Positions 5,843 to 7,254 of a stretch of 7,254 nt of DNA are shown here, piece after piece. Position 1 is the stretch's first letter; the number at the start of each line of letters is the position of its first letter. Position numbers and translations under genes: made by a program. The notes under the pieces are model-generated. The model saw nothing but the letters and a program-made list of their open reading frames with translations, made no database searches and had not been told where the DNA came from. The DNA is from Rhizobiaceae bacterium UBA1291 (GTDB lineage: Bacteria; Pseudomonadota; Alphaproteobacteria; Rhizobiales; Rhizobiaceae): assembly GCA_002307905.1 (NCBI GenBank), contig DBUL01000119.1:36114-43367 (forward strand), given 5' to 3'.

Positions 5843-6877
5843 ATGACCATAGACACATCTCACCTCCCCTCCGATCATCCGCCGGTCAAATTCGGCAAGG
5901 TCGGGGTGCTACTCGTCAATCTTGGCACGCCGGACGGCACCGACTACAAGTCGATGCGTCGTTATCTCGAGGAGTTCCTCAAAGACCGACGCGTCATTGA
6001 GTGGTCGCGGTGGTTCTGGTATCCGATCCTCTACGGCATCGTCCTGAACAAGCGGCCTCAGAAGGTCGGCAAGGCCTATGAGGCGATCTGGAATAACGAG
6101 CTGAACGAAAGCTATCTGCGGACCTATACGCGCAACCAGGCGGAAAAGATGGCAGCATCCTTCGCCGACCTTCCGAACGTGCGCGTTGACTGGGCCATGC
6201 GCTACGGCCAGCCGTCGATCCGCTCCAAGATGGACGAACTTCAGAAGGATGGTTGCGAGAAGATCCTCGTCTTTCCGCTCTATCCGCAATATGCCGCTGC
6301 CACCACTGCAACGGTGAACGACGAAGCCTTCAAGGCACTGCTGGACATGCGGTGGCAACCGGCACTGCGAACCGTTCCGCGCTATCACGCCGACCCGGTT
6401 TACATCGAAGCACTGGCCACCTCGATCCGCAAGCACCTCGCGACCCTCGACTGGGAGCCGGAAATGGTGCTGACATCGTATCACGGCATTCCGCAGTCTT
6501 ACTTCAAGAAGGGCGACCCATATCACTGCCAGTGCTACAAGACGACCCGTCTGCTGGGCGATGTGCTCGGCTGGGACAAGAAGAAGCTCATGGTCACCTT
6601 CCAATTGCGTTTCGGACCGGAGGAATGGCTCCAGCCCTATACCGACAAGACGGTCGAAAGACTGGCCAAGGAAGGCGTGAAGCGGATCGCCATCATCAAT
6701 CCAGGCTTCGTTTCCGACTGCCTTGAGACCTTGGAGGAAATCGCCGGTGAAGCGGGCGAGGAATTCCTCCACAATGGCGGGGAGAAATTCACGCACATTC
6801 CCTGTCTAAACGACAGCGAGGAAGGCATGCGCGTGCTGGAGCATGTCGTGCGCCGCGAGCTTCAGGGCTGGGTCTAA
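5843..6877 (+). CDS. hemH: Ferrochelatase
   Basis: This 344-residue protein inserts Fe2+ into protoporphyrin IX, the last step of protohaem synthesis, and acts in the cytoplasm or at the inner membrane. Family motifs run in order: G-V-L-L-V-N-L-G-T-P-D (21-31), A-M-R-Y-G-Q-P-S (118-125), F-P-L-Y-P-Q-Y-A-A-A-T-T-A-T (144-157), T-S-Y-H-G-I-P (211-217) with the catalytic His214, F-K-K-G-D-P-Y-H-C-Q-C (221-231), F-Q-L-R-F-G-P-E-E-W-L-Q-P-Y-T (253-267) and N-P-G-F-V-S-D-C-L-E-T-L-E-E (286-299) with the conserved Glu295. Cysteines are at 138, 229, 231, 293 and 321; some bacterial ferrochelatases hold a [2Fe-2S] cluster, but I cannot say whether this one does. I chose ATG 5843 because AGGA lies 7 bases upstream; an in-frame ATG at 5783 adds 20 residues without recognisable motifs and overlaps the leader hairpin. 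Complete, no lesion. Confidence 0.97.
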   Translation: MTIDTSHLPSDHPPVKFGKVGVLLVNLGTPDGTDYKSMRRYLEEFLKDRRVIEWSRWFWYPILYGIVLNKRPQKVGKAYEAIWNNELNESYLRTYTRNQAEKMAASFADLPNVRVDWAMRYGQPSIRSKMDELQKDGCEKILVFPLYPQYAAATTATVNDEAFKALLDMRWQPALRTVPRYHADPVYIEALATSIRKHLATLDWEPEMVLTSYHGIPQSYFKKGDPYHCQCYKTTRLLGDVLGWDKKKLMVTFQLRFGPEEWLQPYTDKTVERLAKEGVKRIAIINPGFVSDCLETLEEIAGEAGEEFLHNGGEKFTHIPCLNDSEEGMRVLEHVVRRELQGWV

Positions 6878-6917
6878 TCGTCTCCAACCAGACGCTTCGG
6901 CCTTGCAATGCCTTCGT

Positions 6918-6949
6918 CGCCGTCCGATGGTAGAACCATGCGGACGGTG
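6918..6949 (+). other. Inverted repeat between hemH and the SPFH gene
   Basis: CCGTCCG (6920-6926) pairs with CGGACGG (6941-6947). Inside it ATGGT (6927-6931) pairs with ACCAT (6935-6939) around an AGA loop, with G6940 bulged; the outside can extend by a G-U and a C-G pair to 6918 and 6949. The hairpin lies 40 bases after the hemH stop. No T tract follows (the next bases are C-rich), so it is not a canonical intrinsic terminator. It may stabilise the hemH transcript end, bind a protein or belong to a dispersed element. Confidence 0.45.
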
Positions 6950-6987
6950 CCCCAACCCCGCGTCAAGCACTGTCAGGAGAACACATC

Positions 6988-7254
6988 ATGGATTTTGCTG
7001 GTCCCGATATCGTCGTCATCGCGCTCGTTGCCCTTGTCATCCTCGTTCTCTTCGCTGGTATCAAGACCGTGCCGCAGGGCTTCCGCTACACGATCGAGCG
7101 CTTCGGTCGCTATACGCGCACACTGGAGCCCGGCCTCAACCTGATCGTGCCCTTCATCGAGCGGATCGGCTCCAAGCTCAACGTCATGGAACAGGTGCTC
7201 GACGTTCCGACCCAGGAGGTCCTCACCAAAAAAAAAAGGAGGGGGGGGGGGGGG
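6988..7254 (+). CDS. SPFH/Band-7 (stomatin/QmcA-like) membrane protein, 5' part only
   Basis: The frame starts at ATG 6988 with CAGGAGA ending about 8 bases upstream and stays open to the window end. About 80 residues are credible. A short N-terminal segment M-D-F-A-G-P-D is followed by one hydrophobic helix (about residues 8-24), then I-K-T-V-P-Q-G-F-R-Y-T-I-E-R-F-G-R-Y-T-R-T-L-E-P-G-L-N (25-51), I-V-P-F-I-E-R-I-G and V-P-T-Q-E-V-L-T-K. This is the start of a prohibitin/stomatin-homology domain of the QmcA/YbbK type, in which the protein is anchored in the inner membrane and oligomerises into large assemblies linked to membrane microdomains and proteolysis quality control. In many bacteria an NfeD-like gene lies next to it; that would be downstream, outside the window. 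Codons from about 7231 on are corrupted by the homopolymer tail. Confidence 0.88.
   Translation, partial: MDFAGPDIVVIALVALVILVLFAGIKTVPQGFRYTIERFGRYTRTLEPGLNLIVPFIERIGSKLNVMEQVLDVPTQEVLTKKKRRGGGG
7228..7254. other. Homopolymer tail, probable sequencing or assembly artefact
   Basis: The last 27 bases are ten A, then GGA, then a run of fourteen G. They interrupt a conserved Band-7 coding sequence just after the L-T-K codons, and translate to K-K-K-R-R-G-G-G-G, which does not fit the family. Terminal poly-G runs are typical of two-colour Illumina dark cycles, so this is best treated as non-genomic. Confidence 0.85.

Noticed and set aside
3905..6796. Long - strand frames opposite the nucleotidase and hemH genes (3905-4783, 5060-5878, 5909-6796)
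   Set aside because: They mirror recognised + strand genes and have the composition of antisense shadows. No start signals or domain patterns support them.

Overview
The window is a piece of GC-rich chromosomal DNA from an alphaproteobacterium, most likely a member of the Rhizobiaceae or a close relative (Rhizobium, Agrobacterium, Ensifer type). The evidence is a combination of genes: an Omp10-type lipoprotein of the kind known from Brucella and rhizobia, a bacterial homospermidine synthase, a haem-dependent oxidative N-demethylase-like (DUF3445) protein, and a ferrochelatase of about 344 residues. All recognised genes are on the + strand. No tRNA, rRNA, CRISPR array, insertion sequence or phage gene was seen, and no gap between genes exceeds about 150 bases.

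Layout. Bases 1-1515 look like one transcription unit: the 3' end of a class-IV aminotransferase (PabC-like), a YciI-family protein whose start overlaps the aminotransferase stop by one base, and a DUF3445/HODM-alpha-like protein. Then comes homospermidine synthase (hss, 1629-3074), closed by a strong intrinsic terminator. Next is a small outer-membrane lipoprotein gene (omp10, 3282-3647) with its own terminator. A secreted 5'-nucleotidase with a C-terminal LysM domain follows (3854-5716), also with a terminator. Ferrochelatase (hemH, 5843-6877) and the first 80 or so codons of a membrane-anchored SPFH/Band-7 protein (from 6988) complete the window. The last 27 bases are a poly-A/poly-G run that looks like a sequencing or assembly artefact, not genome.

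How the genes fit together. This is a set of housekeeping and envelope genes, not one pathway. The three intrinsic terminators make hss, omp10 and the nucleotidase look monocistronic. Two genes concern haem (hemH makes it; the DUF3445 protein belongs to a haem-using family), but they are separated by three unrelated units and no functional link is shown. Omp10 and the LysM-nucleotidase are both exported.

I do not see a previously undescribed multi-gene system. The most notable points are the nucleotidase-LysM fusion, an inverted repeat at the hss start codon that places the Shine-Dalgarno sequence in a loop, bulged hairpins in the hemH leader and between hemH and the SPFH gene, the DUF3445 gene without visible redox partners, and the artefactual contig end.
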